Below, one piece after another: positions 7,815 to 14,847 of a DNA stretch of 64,000 nucleotides; within the stretch, counting starts at the first letter, position 1, and the number at the start of each line of letters is the position of its first letter. Made by a program: the position numbers and the translations under genes. Where the stretch lies: positions 24,672 through 88,671 of the forward strand of contig NZ_WKCB01000015.1 of the NCBI RefSeq assembly GCF_021606685.1. The letters are read 5' to 3'. This stretch comes from Pseudomonas syringae (lineage in GTDB: Bacteria > Pseudomonadota > Gammaproteobacteria > Pseudomonadales > Pseudomonadaceae). The notes under the pieces are model-generated. The model was not told where the DNA came from and did no database searches. It worked only from the letters and a program-made list of their open reading frames with translations.

Positions 7815-9376
7815 GCGGCTCTCCCCACGACCGTTCGACGAGAAAGTTGCGCGAGTGCTTCGAGGCTGTCGTAACGATAGATTTCCAGATTGGAGGCGTT
7901 TGACTCGCTCAGACGAATATTGGGTTGTTGAATATCAAGGGTAGGCAGGATGTAGTAATCGCGGGCGATTTCTTCCCCTGGCTCCATTCGAACGGCAACG
8001 GTGATATCAGGTGAAAGACCAAGATCGAAGCGTATTTTCCAGCGATTCGTGCCCGAGTCAGCGCGCCGGCAGCGACACAGGACGAGAGAAATCAAAAGCT
8101 CTTCGTTGACTAGAAGCAGGTCGCTGGTTGGGTCGATTGCAACTCTTCCTCCGACTTGCTGAATATGCTCTACGGTTCGAGCCAGCAGGAGAGGATGCAT
8201 CAACCGAAGCTGATGATTGGCGGCGACATAGCCGTAGTCCCGCGAAGGGGTATAGCCTATGCGCGAGTAGGTACGCAGAAGACTGCCAAACCGGGATGTA
8301 TAGGCTGTGGTGGAAGGGCAGTCGTCAGACTCGTTGATGATCATGCCGGATAAATAACCCGCTTTCTCGTATAGCTTTTTAAGCCTCTCCAACATTTCGG
8401 CGTCGGACATGCGGTAGCTGCGCGACTGGATGATTTCTTGGGCTGCGGCGAATAGTATGTTGTCAACTAAAGGGGGAAAGACACCGTCAGCGCGTATCCA
8501 TTGTTCGGGATCATTCCTCACATGTTCTTGTTTAAGTTTGAAGGAGGACCGGTTCCAGACATTGTTGCCGATGTATTTTTCGTTGGTCAGGATTTGATGA
8601 ACTCCCCCTTTGGTCCAAGGCCTGGCTAGGTCATTCTGAAGTCCTCGACTATTCAGTTGTTGGGCTATCTCGGCCTCTGAGTAACCCGCTTCAACAAAAC
8701 GCTGATAGATCCAATGAACAGTTGCAACTTCCTCCAGTGGTCCGGGAATAAGTCTCACACGGTCGGTTTGGATGCTTTTGTGTTCGCCAAGCGCTAGTTC
8801 TGCTTTAGGGTTGCCAGCAGCGTCCACCAATTGACGCCTAAGCCCGTAGCCCGCTATTCCCCCTTGCCGAAAGCCTAACTGTATGAGGCGGGATTGGCCC
8901 GCAAAGACTTTGACAGACAATTCCCGGCTGTACTCGCCCGCCATCATGCGCTTCAGACTTTTGACGATATTAGATACGGGCGAGCCATCATTGGAAAATT
9001 GCTCCGCGCAGTAGTGAACCGACACACCTGCCTGTCTGCAACGGACCTCGAAGCTGGCGGCCAAGTCCGGATCTTGAAAGCGCCCCCAGCGGCTGACGTC
9101 GTAGACGAGAATGGTCGAAAAACCAAGAACATCGCTTTCAACATCGCTGAACAGTTGAATTAACGCGTCCCGGCCTTCGAGGCGAAGGCCGCTTTTTCCT
9201 GCGTCGGTATAAATTTTGACGATTTCGAGAGAGTGCGCGGCTGCGTAAACCTTGATGGTGTCGAGCTGGTTTTCAGTTGAGTACTGTTGATGCTCTGTGG
9301 ACATCCGGACGTACGCCGCTGCCAAACCTGGTTCTCGGCGTGAGTGTTCTGATTTAGCACTTTTACCACTACGCAT
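7811..9376 (-). CDS. Large serine recombinase
   Basis: About 521 aa from the ATG at 9376, which has AGGGG ten bases upstream. An ATG at 9418 would add 14 residues but lacks a ribosome-binding site. The resolvase domain starts AAAYVRMSTEHQQYSTENQ with the nucleophile Ser in RMST, followed by DVSRWGRF and the RMMAGEYSRELS helix. Then come a recombinase domain (GFRQGGIAGYGLRR, EAGYSEAEIAQQLNSRG, NEKYIGNNVW) and a long C-terminal region without the usual zinc-ribbon cysteine pattern. It is the first gene of a three-gene operon with two ParB-like genes. Such recombinases integrate, excise or invert DNA; its sites here are unknown, since the island's ends fit the tyrosine integrase. Confidence 0.9.
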   Translation of the reverse strand: MRSGKSAKSEHSRREPGLAAAYVRMSTEHQQYSTENQLDTIKVYAAAHSLEIVKIYTDAGKSGLRLEGRDALIQLFSDVESDVLGFSTILVYDVSRWGRFQDPDLAASFEVRCRQAGVSVHYCAEQFSNDGSPVSNIVKSLKRMMAGEYSRELSVKVFAGQSRLIQLGFRQGGIAGYGLRRQLVDAAGNPKAELALGEHKSIQTDRVRLIPGPLEEVATVHWIYQRFVEAGYSEAEIAQQLNSRGLQNDLARPWTKGGVHQILTNEKYIGNNVWNRSSFKLKQEHVRNDPEQWIRADGVFPPLVDNILFAAAQEIIQSRSYRMSDAEMLERLKKLYEKAGYLSGMIINESDDCPSTTAYTSRFGSLLRTYSRIGYTPSRDYGYVAANHQLRLMHPLLLARTVEHIQQVGGRVAIDPTSDLLLVNEELLISLVLCRCRRADSGTNRWKIRFDLGLSPDITVAVRMEPGEEIARDYYILPTLDIQQPNIRLSESNASNLEIYRYDSLEALAQLSRRTVVGRAA

Positions 9377-9436
9377 ACGCAATAGCCCCTGCGTGCATCC
9401 ACACTGGGAGTGCGCCATCGGGACGCATTCAATCTA

Positions 9437-9453
9437 CTTGCTACTTAAGCAAG
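9437..9453. promoter_or_regulatory. Palindrome between the divergent regulator and recombinase genes
   Basis: CTTGCTACTTAAGCAAG is a perfect 6-bp inverted repeat with a 5-base centre, in the short divergent promoter region between the recombinase operon and the HTH gene at 9491. It is a plausible operator for that HTH protein. Confidence 0.5.
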
Positions 9454-9490
9454 CGGTGTCTTTCAACCATAGAGGATTTGAGGGGGAAAA

Positions 9491-9844
9491 ATGATTCCTA
9501 AAAAAGGCAAAATTTTTCCGGACAAACAAGACTATGCGTCGGGACTTGCGGCAGCATTACAAAGTGAGTTGGGCTCCACGCACCAGGCCGTGAAGACATT
9601 GATGAAGTGGACGAATGCAAACGAACGTACTGCTAAAAACTGGCTGAAAGGGACTTGTGGCCCTCGTGGTGAGCATCTAGCCCGTCTGGTTCAGCACTCC
9701 GACGCCGTATTGGCAACTTTCCTAAATATGTCCAAGCGAAACAGCTCAGTAATAAGCGCTACGCTTCCATCATTGAGGAATGATCTAATGCGGGCAGTGA
9801 TTGCAATTGACTGTTGTTTGTCGGTGGCGGATGAGCTGCCCTAG
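9491..9844 (+). CDS. HTH regulator divergent from the recombinase operon
   Basis: A 117-aa protein. Residues about 15-65 (LAAALQSELGSTHQAVKTLM, then NANERTAKNWLKGTCGPRGEH) have the form of an XRE/lambda-repressor-like helix-turn-helix. The short C-terminal part is of unknown type. GAGGGGG lies just before the ATG. It is transcribed away from the recombinase/ParB operon and shares a short promoter region that contains a palindrome, so it probably represses that operon and itself. It could also be a small DNA-binding accessory protein. Confidence 0.7.
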   Translation: MIPKKGKIFPDKQDYASGLAAALQSELGSTHQAVKTLMKWTNANERTAKNWLKGTCGPRGEHLARLVQHSDAVLATFLNMSKRNSSVISATLPSLRNDLMRAVIAIDCCLSVADELP

Positions 9845-10190
9845 CTCAATGATTCGCCCCGGGTTTCGTAGACACCCGACGGCCGCTTGCTGCCCCTCAC
9901 GACAGGCAGCAATCGGCCAAAAGCGGACCGGCGGCGCGGTTCTGGTTCAGCCCGATAGTCAAGGCTCACAGCATGCGACTGCATATCTAAAGTCATTCTG
10001 GCTTATTGCTTACACCTATATCCCTATAGGCCCCCTCTCAAATTCATAAGACTTGTATTGGCCGCTGGGTAATTGGCATAGTGCTACCACTCCCCATCTG
10101 ACCCGGCGCCAAGGACTAAGTCAGCCAGAAGCTGACGGAAGTTCAGGGCCTTGCCAGGTTGCTTGTTCCAAGGATCTGGACATTTAGCCC
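9845..10190. other. Gap without a recognisable gene
   Basis: About 345 bp downstream of the HTH gene. It contains ATCGGCCAAAAGCGGACC near 9914, a short sequence family that recurs near 10845, but no convincing gene. Confidence 0.4.
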
Positions 10191-10556
10191 ATGAAAACAT
10201 ACGCAGCGCTGGCCCTTGCGCTCACCACCCTGTGCAGCCCCGTCCACGCGGCGAGCTGGCAGATTTGCCGGCTGGACGTACAGATCGTCAACGTCTTGAA
10301 ACAACCGTACCCACAGCTGCAGGGGCGGATCCTCAAGGTCGCCCCGACCTCCCCCACCACGCAATGTCCCCAGCAAGGCTCGACGGTCACCTTCACCCCG
10401 GAAACCACCGATTACCAGAACACCTTCCCGCGTCGGCAATGGCCTCGAAAAGGCCAGTCGGTGCAGATTGACTACCGGTATCTGGATGGGATTTGCAAGG
10501 GCGACGGCCACCCGCATCCGTGTCGCATCGAGCACTACCCACTCATGGGGCGCTAA
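10191..10556 (+). CDS. Small exported protein, unknown function
   Basis: A 121-aa protein with a clear Sec signal peptide: MKTYAALALALTTLCSPVHA, cleavage predicted after VHA-A. The mature part is about 100 residues with four cysteines (CRLDV, TTQCPQQ, DGICKGDG, HPCRIEH) that could pair as disulfides in the periplasm. It contains no motif I can name. Similar small exported proteins are common in Pseudomonas accessory DNA. It stands alone between two non-coding stretches. Confidence 0.65.
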   Translation: MKTYAALALALTTLCSPVHAASWQICRLDVQIVNVLKQPYPQLQGRILKVAPTSPTTQCPQQGSTVTFTPETTDYQNTFPRRQWPRKGQSVQIDYRYLDGICKGDGHPHPCRIEHYPLMGR

Positions 10557-10686
10557 TCGGGCGTCACTCGCTCACGCAACCTTCGCAGCAACCCATCGCA
10601 TGGATATGCCCAGCACTCCTTCGCGCGGAATGCGTGGCGCTGTAGCATCATGAGTTCTGGCAGCAATCCAGCTCTAAGGACGATTG

Positions 10687-10797
10687 ATGGCTATTAACTT
10701 TGAACCCAAGATAGGGCAGATCTTGGAGTGTAATTACGGCGACTATCAGTACGATGAAAACGCCATGGCCATCATTAGAGGGACTCAAGCGTACTAG
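10687..10797 (+). pseudogene. Short frame resembling the N-terminus of a PemK-like toxin
   Basis: A 36-codon frame begins MAINFEPKIGQILECNYGDY. The pattern MAI-F-PK-GQIL-C-(Y/F)G resembles the first strand of PemK/MazF-family toxins. After about 20 residues the resemblance ends and a stop follows, so this looks like a remnant left by deletion. The match is from memory and short. A genuine small peptide gene cannot be ruled out. Confidence 0.35.
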
Positions 10798-10988
10798 CTG
10801 CCTATCAGCCATTCCAGCTCGGCCTTTCCAACCAGAAAGTCAGTTATCGGCCAAAAGCTGACCATCAGCCCTGGTGGCGTCTGGCAAAAATTGAGTTATG
10901 GTTTGCCTACGAAACAATGGACGATTCAAAACCCTGCTTTTTAGGTTTAATTGACTTCAATACACGAGCGGCAGGAGCTGGAAGCAGT

Positions 10989-11444
10989 ATGAAGGACTCA
11001 TATAAACAAATCGTAGCCCTGAGCAAAGGCACTGTACGAACACTTCTCGACGAAAGAAAGGTTCTCATGTCCTACCTGTATAGCCAGGCGCTTACGCACT
11101 GTATAGAGCATTCGGAGAAGCATGGTGATTACACCCTTCTCGGTGCATTAGTGAATGTATTCGAAGGTCGTGACTTCAAGCTGTTCGTTTCAGCATGGAT
11201 CTGTGAACGCCTTGGGCTAACAAGCAAAATGGGGCCGGTGGGAACCGTCTTCGCAAGGAGCGGGAAACCTCCCAATACGCATATGAGCTTTAAGGTAAGT
11301 GTGGAAGAGTTTGCAGGAGCGAAATTTAAAGCAAAAGTGCCGGTGAAGCCTGTTGCTACGAAGGAGAAGAAGGCGCCAAAGCGTGTTGATATGCTCGACT
11401 CGTGGGCACGCCTGCCGGGTAGCTTCGGACATGGGAAGCGGTGA
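10989..11444 (+). CDS. Unknown protein, 151 aa
   Basis: The ATG at 10989 (MKDSYKQIVALSKG) is preferred because GGAG lies about 11 bases upstream. An ATG at 10917 would add 24 residues without a good ribosome-binding site. The N-terminal two thirds look helical (IVALSKGTVRTLLDERKVLMSYLYSQALTHCIEHSEKHGDYTLLGALVNVF, quoted here only as the span of about residues 7-58). The C-terminal third is Lys-rich (AKFKAKVPVKPVATKEKKAP), suggesting nucleic-acid binding. It resembles plasmid or conjugative-element hypothetical proteins in size and style, but no family can be named. Confidence 0.55.
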   Translation: MKDSYKQIVALSKGTVRTLLDERKVLMSYLYSQALTHCIEHSEKHGDYTLLGALVNVFEGRDFKLFVSAWICERLGLTSKMGPVGTVFARSGKPPNTHMSFKVSVEEFAGAKFKAKVPVKPVATKEKKAPKRVDMLDSWARLPGSFGHGKR

Positions 11445-11623
11445 GCAAGTCGATCATCGGACTACGTTACAAGCGGTTCGAAAAAATGGGGAAAAAAATA
11501 GTGTTCCGGAGAAAGATTTTGACCGCTACATGGATGCGGCAGGTAACCGAGGCAGTCACCGCTATCCTTGCCTATAAGTGATAATGTCCTTTATCACATG
11601 TAAAACAAAAAGGACTCACGCCG

Positions 11624-12511
11624 ATGGCCCGCGCTAAAGCTCCCACCACTACCGTCGCTCCCAAACTGAAATTGACCCCAGACCAAATACAGCGGGGGAT
11701 TCAACGCCTTCAAGATCGCATAACCGAGTTGGAAGGTTTTGATGTATCAGAACTCAATGGTGAGGGAGACTCACCAAAACTGACCGCCCTCGCAACGTCA
11801 ATTCAAGACACCCTAGAGCGATGCTTTGGTGAAAACACCTCGGTTTATTACCGCCTCTCATCCGCAGCAAACCTGCACTTCTTCCCTGGGTATTATTCAT
11901 CTGACTACCCGCTTAGGCATCATTACGTGACTGGCACTCAGGAAAATATTCAGCAATCAATCCTAATGCTTGCAGAGGCGCAGCGAACGCTTAGGGAAGA
12001 CCTCGCGGACCACGATCATGCGGCGATTCCTGTTTCTTCTACCGACCTAGACAATGTGAAGCCAGCGTTATCACGCCGCGTATTTGTAGTGCATGGCCAT
12101 GATGAAGGCGCACGTGAGACCGTGGCTCGATTTTTGATGCAGCTGGGCTTTGAGCCGATCATTTTGCACGAGCAAGCCAATCAGGGCCGTACGGTCATGG
12201 AGAAGGTCGAAGCACATGGACAAGTCGATTTTGCCGTGGTGCTGCTGACGCCGGACGACGAGGGTTGTGCCAAGGGTGGCAAGCCGGAGCCGCGAGCCCG
12301 GCAGAACGTCCTGCTGGAGTTGGGTTATTTTCTGGGCCGTTTAGGCCGCGCCAAGGTCTGTGCGTTGAAACGCGGCACTCTGGAGATTCCTAGTGATTTT
12401 GCTGGTGTGGTGTGGGAGTCCATGGAAGGTAATAGCTGGAAACAAGCCTTGGGCCGTGAGCTTGAAGCCGCCGGTCATGAGATCGATTGGAACAAGGTCA
12501 TGCGGGGGTAA
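11624..12511 (+). CDS. TIR-domain protein of the Cap12/Pycsar-effector type
   Basis: A 295-aa protein. Residues 1-145 are a helical domain of unknown type. From about 152 the C-terminal TIR-like domain begins: VFVVHGHDEG, QANQGRTVMEKVE, LLTPDDEG and RARQNVLLELGYFLGRLGR, with the conserved Glu at about 232 in NVLLELGYF. This domain family (first described as predicted nucleotide-binding TIR-like) cleaves NAD+ when activated in CBASS, Pycsar and related defence systems. No cyclase is visible beside it, so here it may be a stand-alone sensor-effector or respond to a signal made elsewhere. AAGGA precedes the ATG. NADase activity is inferred from the motifs. Confidence 0.85.
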   Translation: MARAKAPTTTVAPKLKLTPDQIQRGIQRLQDRITELEGFDVSELNGEGDSPKLTALATSIQDTLERCFGENTSVYYRLSSAANLHFFPGYYSSDYPLRHHYVTGTQENIQQSILMLAEAQRTLREDLADHDHAAIPVSSTDLDNVKPALSRRVFVVHGHDEGARETVARFLMQLGFEPIILHEQANQGRTVMEKVEAHGQVDFAVVLLTPDDEGCAKGGKPEPRARQNVLLELGYFLGRLGRAKVCALKRGTLEIPSDFAGVVWESMEGNSWKQALGRELEAAGHEIDWNKVMRG

Positions 12512-12584
12512 GCCAGCTTCTAATTTCTTCCTTGTCAGCCTTCCATTGATGAGCGGCAAGCAAACCTGTTTGGTGACCGCTTAT

Positions 12585-12770
12585 GGCCGATTCTGTTGAA
12601 AAAGTCGGCTTCGAATTCCGCGCCAGAAAAGTACGCGCCTGAGATTGAAATCTGAATTTTTGGCAGAAGGTTCAGGACTCGGATTTCGCGTAGCCGCGTG
12701 CAACTGAGGTGTTTTCATCCCTCAATATTCGAGTGTTTCGGGAACGCCGACTTTTTCAACACAATCGGCC
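12585..12770. mobile_element. 186-bp MITE-like element
   Basis: Terminal inverted repeats of 25 bp, at 12585-12609 and 12746-12770, differ at one position; their core is GTTGAAAAAGTCGGC. The 136 bp between them has no coding frame. Size, precise inverted ends and lack of transposase fit a miniature inverted-repeat element or a deleted insertion sequence. I see no clear target duplication. Confidence 0.75.
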
Positions 12771-12898
12771 GATTTCTGCCCGTAGTAACTGGTATAAATC
12801 GGCCAGTTGCAGCTAGGCAGGGATGCACGTCAGCACACTATCATCTATTTCGAACATGTAGATATTGTCCCGCTCAGGTCAAGGCGGCCGTCGTCATC

Positions 12899-13349
12899 TA
12901 TTGTGCATCCTTTGTACGTTATATTTTTCTGCGACTGACATGTCGTCATCCGTCGATCATCTGGCGCTAGGTAGGATGACAGCCTGAGCCAGACTACCCA
13001 CTTTCGGTAGATTTCCGACGGTAGAACGGTCTGAAATCGAATTCCGCGTGCTCATCGATCGTTCACCATTTTGGCTCTTACAGCAATGAGAGCCTTGGCC
13101 ATGAGTAAAGAAGCACAAACGATAGTCACCCTGTTGGATCAGCAGTACGAGCAGCTGCTTGTGGACGCGAGATGCTTGGTAGCAAGCTATGTGGATGCGT
13201 CCATGAAGCTGTACAAAAAGACCGGGGTCAAATCTGTTGTGGCCGGCGTATCAATCAAGCAGGTGAGCCCGAATGCGTATTCGATCTACTGGTGCAAACT
13301 GGTGCCGCTGCAAGGACAAAAAAACAAATTCGCGCCCCTGACTATTGCC
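12899..13349 (+). repeat. Diverged direct repeat of 5241-5690
   Basis: Both copies run from ATTGTGCATCCTTTGTACGT through the shared hairpin into the first half of the MobI-like gene. They lie about 7.66 kb apart in the same orientation. Identity is higher in the coding part than in the upstream part. Confidence 0.8.
13010..13038. promoter_or_regulatory. Inverted repeat shared by the two MobI-like loci (copy 2)
   Basis: GATTTCCGACGGT and ACGGTCTGAAATC pair with two mismatches around a 3-base centre, about 60 bp before the gene. It corresponds in place and length to 5356-5384. Confidence 0.5.
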
Positions 13350-13562
13350 AAGGGGAATGGCAAACATAAATACCCGGCTTCCTCGTTTGAGTTTGTTGAA
13401 TACCCATACCGTCACCTCGTTCTGCAAGTTGAGGGGCGGCTTGCTGAGATTCGCAGAGTTGCGAGCGACAATCGTCAGCTACGTCGGACGTTGGTCGCTT
13501 ATGAGAAGAAGCTGTCTAGATACCAAGCGCTTAATCATGGCGACCTCTATTCGGGAGGGTAG
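13101..13562 (+). CDS. Small conserved island protein, possibly MobI-like
   Basis: A 153-aa protein from the ATG at 13101 (an ATG at 13086 is also possible). It begins MSKEAQTIVTLLDQQYEQLL. A central part SIYWCKLVPLQGQKNKFAPL is followed by KYPASSFEF and a C-terminal coiled stretch (RLAEIRRVASDNRQLRRTLV). This layout reminds me of MobI-type proteins of SXT/IncC-like conjugative elements, small accessory factors that act at the transfer origin, but I cannot confirm it. A truncated homologue lies at 5446-5703 with the same upstream hairpin. If it is MobI-like, the hairpin could be part of an oriT. A rho-independent terminator follows at 13616-13650. Confidence 0.6.
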   Translation: MSKEAQTIVTLLDQQYEQLLVDARCLVASYVDASMKLYKKTGVKSVVAGVSIKQVSPNAYSIYWCKLVPLQGQKNKFAPLTIAKGNGKHKYPASSFEFVEYPYRHLVLQVEGRLAEIRRVASDNRQLRRTLVAYEKKLSRYQALNHGDLYSGG

Positions 13563-13941
13563 CGGATGAGTATTTATAAGCAGTGCCGAACAGATTTGAC
13601 CCGATTGTAAATCCCGAAAGCCCCGTGCAGCTTGGTCTGGCGGGGCTTTCTCGTATCAGCAGTGAACTACGGCGAGATATATTGCTGCGCTTGATCAGGG
13701 AAGGCGACGGGTTCGGGCTATAAGCAGTGTAGGGCGCTAAATCTACTCGCTGTCGGCCATCAGGCCCATGCAGGCGGGCGCGTAGGCCGTTTTTGCTATT
13801 AGCAGTGACGCTTACGACCAAGTCAGCCGGTCAGCTTTGATCTGTATTAGTAGTGAAAGGCTTCACTTTCATAAAATAAACATTGGTAGGTGCCGGTCCA
13901 ACTGGTACCTGTGTCGCGCAGCGGGTGGTGACGGTAACGCG
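13563..13941. repeat. Gap with five spaced TATnAGCAGTG repeats
   Basis: The motif TAT(A/C/T)AGCAGTG occurs in direct orientation at 13575, 13654, 13719 and 13797, with a variant TATTAGTAGTG at 13845 (spacings 79, 65, 78 and 48 bp). No gene is seen. Repeats of this kind can be protein-binding iterons near an origin or transfer site, or traces of successive insertions; the role is unknown. Confidence 0.5.
13616..13650 (+). terminator. Stem-loop after the MobI-like gene
   Basis: GAAAGCCCCG and CGGGGCTTTC form a perfect 10-bp stem. The following T-run is short, so termination efficiency is uncertain. Confidence 0.6.
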
Positions 13942-14307
13942 CTACCCCTTACTGCCTCGCTGCTGTTCGAATGCAATGCGGTTCATTACGCAGATAGGGA
14001 TTGGGTAGCCCTGGATGTGGGTCGTAAGAGCCTCGTTGCCTGCGATCACCATGATGCAGGATAGGCCTCTGCGGAAGCGCATTCCTCGTCCCGAGTAATT
14101 GCGCGGGATGATCTCCCATGATTCGTCGTCGTAGTAAAAACCAACGATTTCTGACCAGTGCGATAGGATGCCCGCGCCCATGATGCCTACTGGGGTCAGG
14201 CAGAAAATTTCCACCTGGGTTTCCTGCCCAAGAGGTACAGCGTAAACACGACCGTTTGGTGCAATAGGTGGGAAGTACAGCCCGTTACCGAGGCGACGAA
14301 ATTCCAT
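13942..14307 (-). CDS. Unknown protein, 121 aa
   Basis: The ATG at 14307 (MEFRRLGNGLYFPPIAPNGR) has GGAA ten bases upstream. A TTG 60 bases earlier would extend it but has no ribosome-binding site. The protein is rich in aromatic residues and beta-strand-like stretches (VYAVPLG, VEIFCLTPVGIMGAGI, IVGFYYDDESWEIIP) and has no membrane segment or signal. I recognise no family. It lies downstream of two minus-strand genes of unknown function (14653-15816) and may be co-transcribed with them. Confidence 0.55.
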   Translation of the reverse strand: MEFRRLGNGLYFPPIAPNGRVYAVPLGQETQVEIFCLTPVGIMGAGILSHWSEIVGFYYDDESWEIIPRNYSGRGMRFRRGLSCIMVIAGNEALTTHIQGYPIPICVMNRIAFEQQRGSKG

Positions 14308-14652
14308 GCGTGTGTTCCGGATAGATGAGGTCGCTAGACACTCTCCGGTAGCTTTCGAAAAACCCAAGATCAGATGTTGCCTGCGAGTCGGTGCACGGGT
14401 TTTAGCGTACTGGGCAAGCTAGCTCGCCACATGGAGGGCGTGCATGTTGCTAATCTATACGCTTCGGCGCTCCGGTAACTTCGTTAGGCTGCGGAAATTG
14501 ACAGCCGTTCTGAAGTCATCCCATGACCTCATAGGCTTGGGAAAGTACTGCGTATCGCAGCGGTAGGGTGCCTTGCCGATGGATTTGGGAAGCGCCCGCT
14601 GCCAATGGCAGCGGACAGTTTTTTGCAGGTATCTGGTCGCTCCGCTGAAGGC

Positions 14653-14772
14653 TCAATCGTCGCCGTGCTTCTTGTCCAGATACGCTGCGACCATATAGCC
14701 AAATGCACCTGCGATAGTCAGCACACTGATGACGGCAAGCACGGCATATACAAGCAACTCAAAGCGATCCAT
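14653..14772 (-). CDS. 39-residue single-pass membrane protein
   Basis: A short gene with a perfect ribosome-binding site (AAAGGAGT, 7 bases before the ATG). The product is MDRFELLVYAVLAVISVLTI followed by AGAFGYMVAAYLDKKHGDD. A hydrophobic segment of about 24 residues is followed by a charged tail, so it should be a small inner-membrane protein with its C-terminus in the cytoplasm. It sits 75 bp downstream of the unknown gene at 14848-15816 on the same strand. Size and setting allow a small toxin, a membrane anchor or a regulator; none can be chosen from the sequence. Confidence 0.6.
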   Translation of the reverse strand: MDRFELLVYAVLAVISVLTIAGAFGYMVAAYLDKKHGDD

Positions 14773-14847
14773 ACCCTGACTCCTTTGATTCGAGGTCTGC
14801 CAAGGTTAAGGGCGTCTGATCTAATCCCAAATCTGCTGTGCGATGGC

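Larger units (their letters stand above)
12512..13100. other. Gap holding a MITE-like element and a duplicated upstream region
   Basis: No gene is seen. The stretch contains the inverted-repeat element at 12585-12770, and from 12899 the segment that is homologous to 5241-5445. Confidence 0.6.

Noticed and set aside
11486..11581. A 31-codon frame after the unknown gene at 10989-11444 (begins MGKKIVFRRKILTATW)
   Set aside because: No ribosome-binding site and no recognisable features; probably chance.
13563..13860. CRISPR array
   Set aside because: The repeats are only 11 bases, vary in spacing (48-79 bp) and no cas gene is nearby.
13563..13941. Retron or integron cassette sites
   Set aside because: No reverse transcriptase or integron integrase gene is present, and the repeats lack the GTTRRRY core of attC sites.
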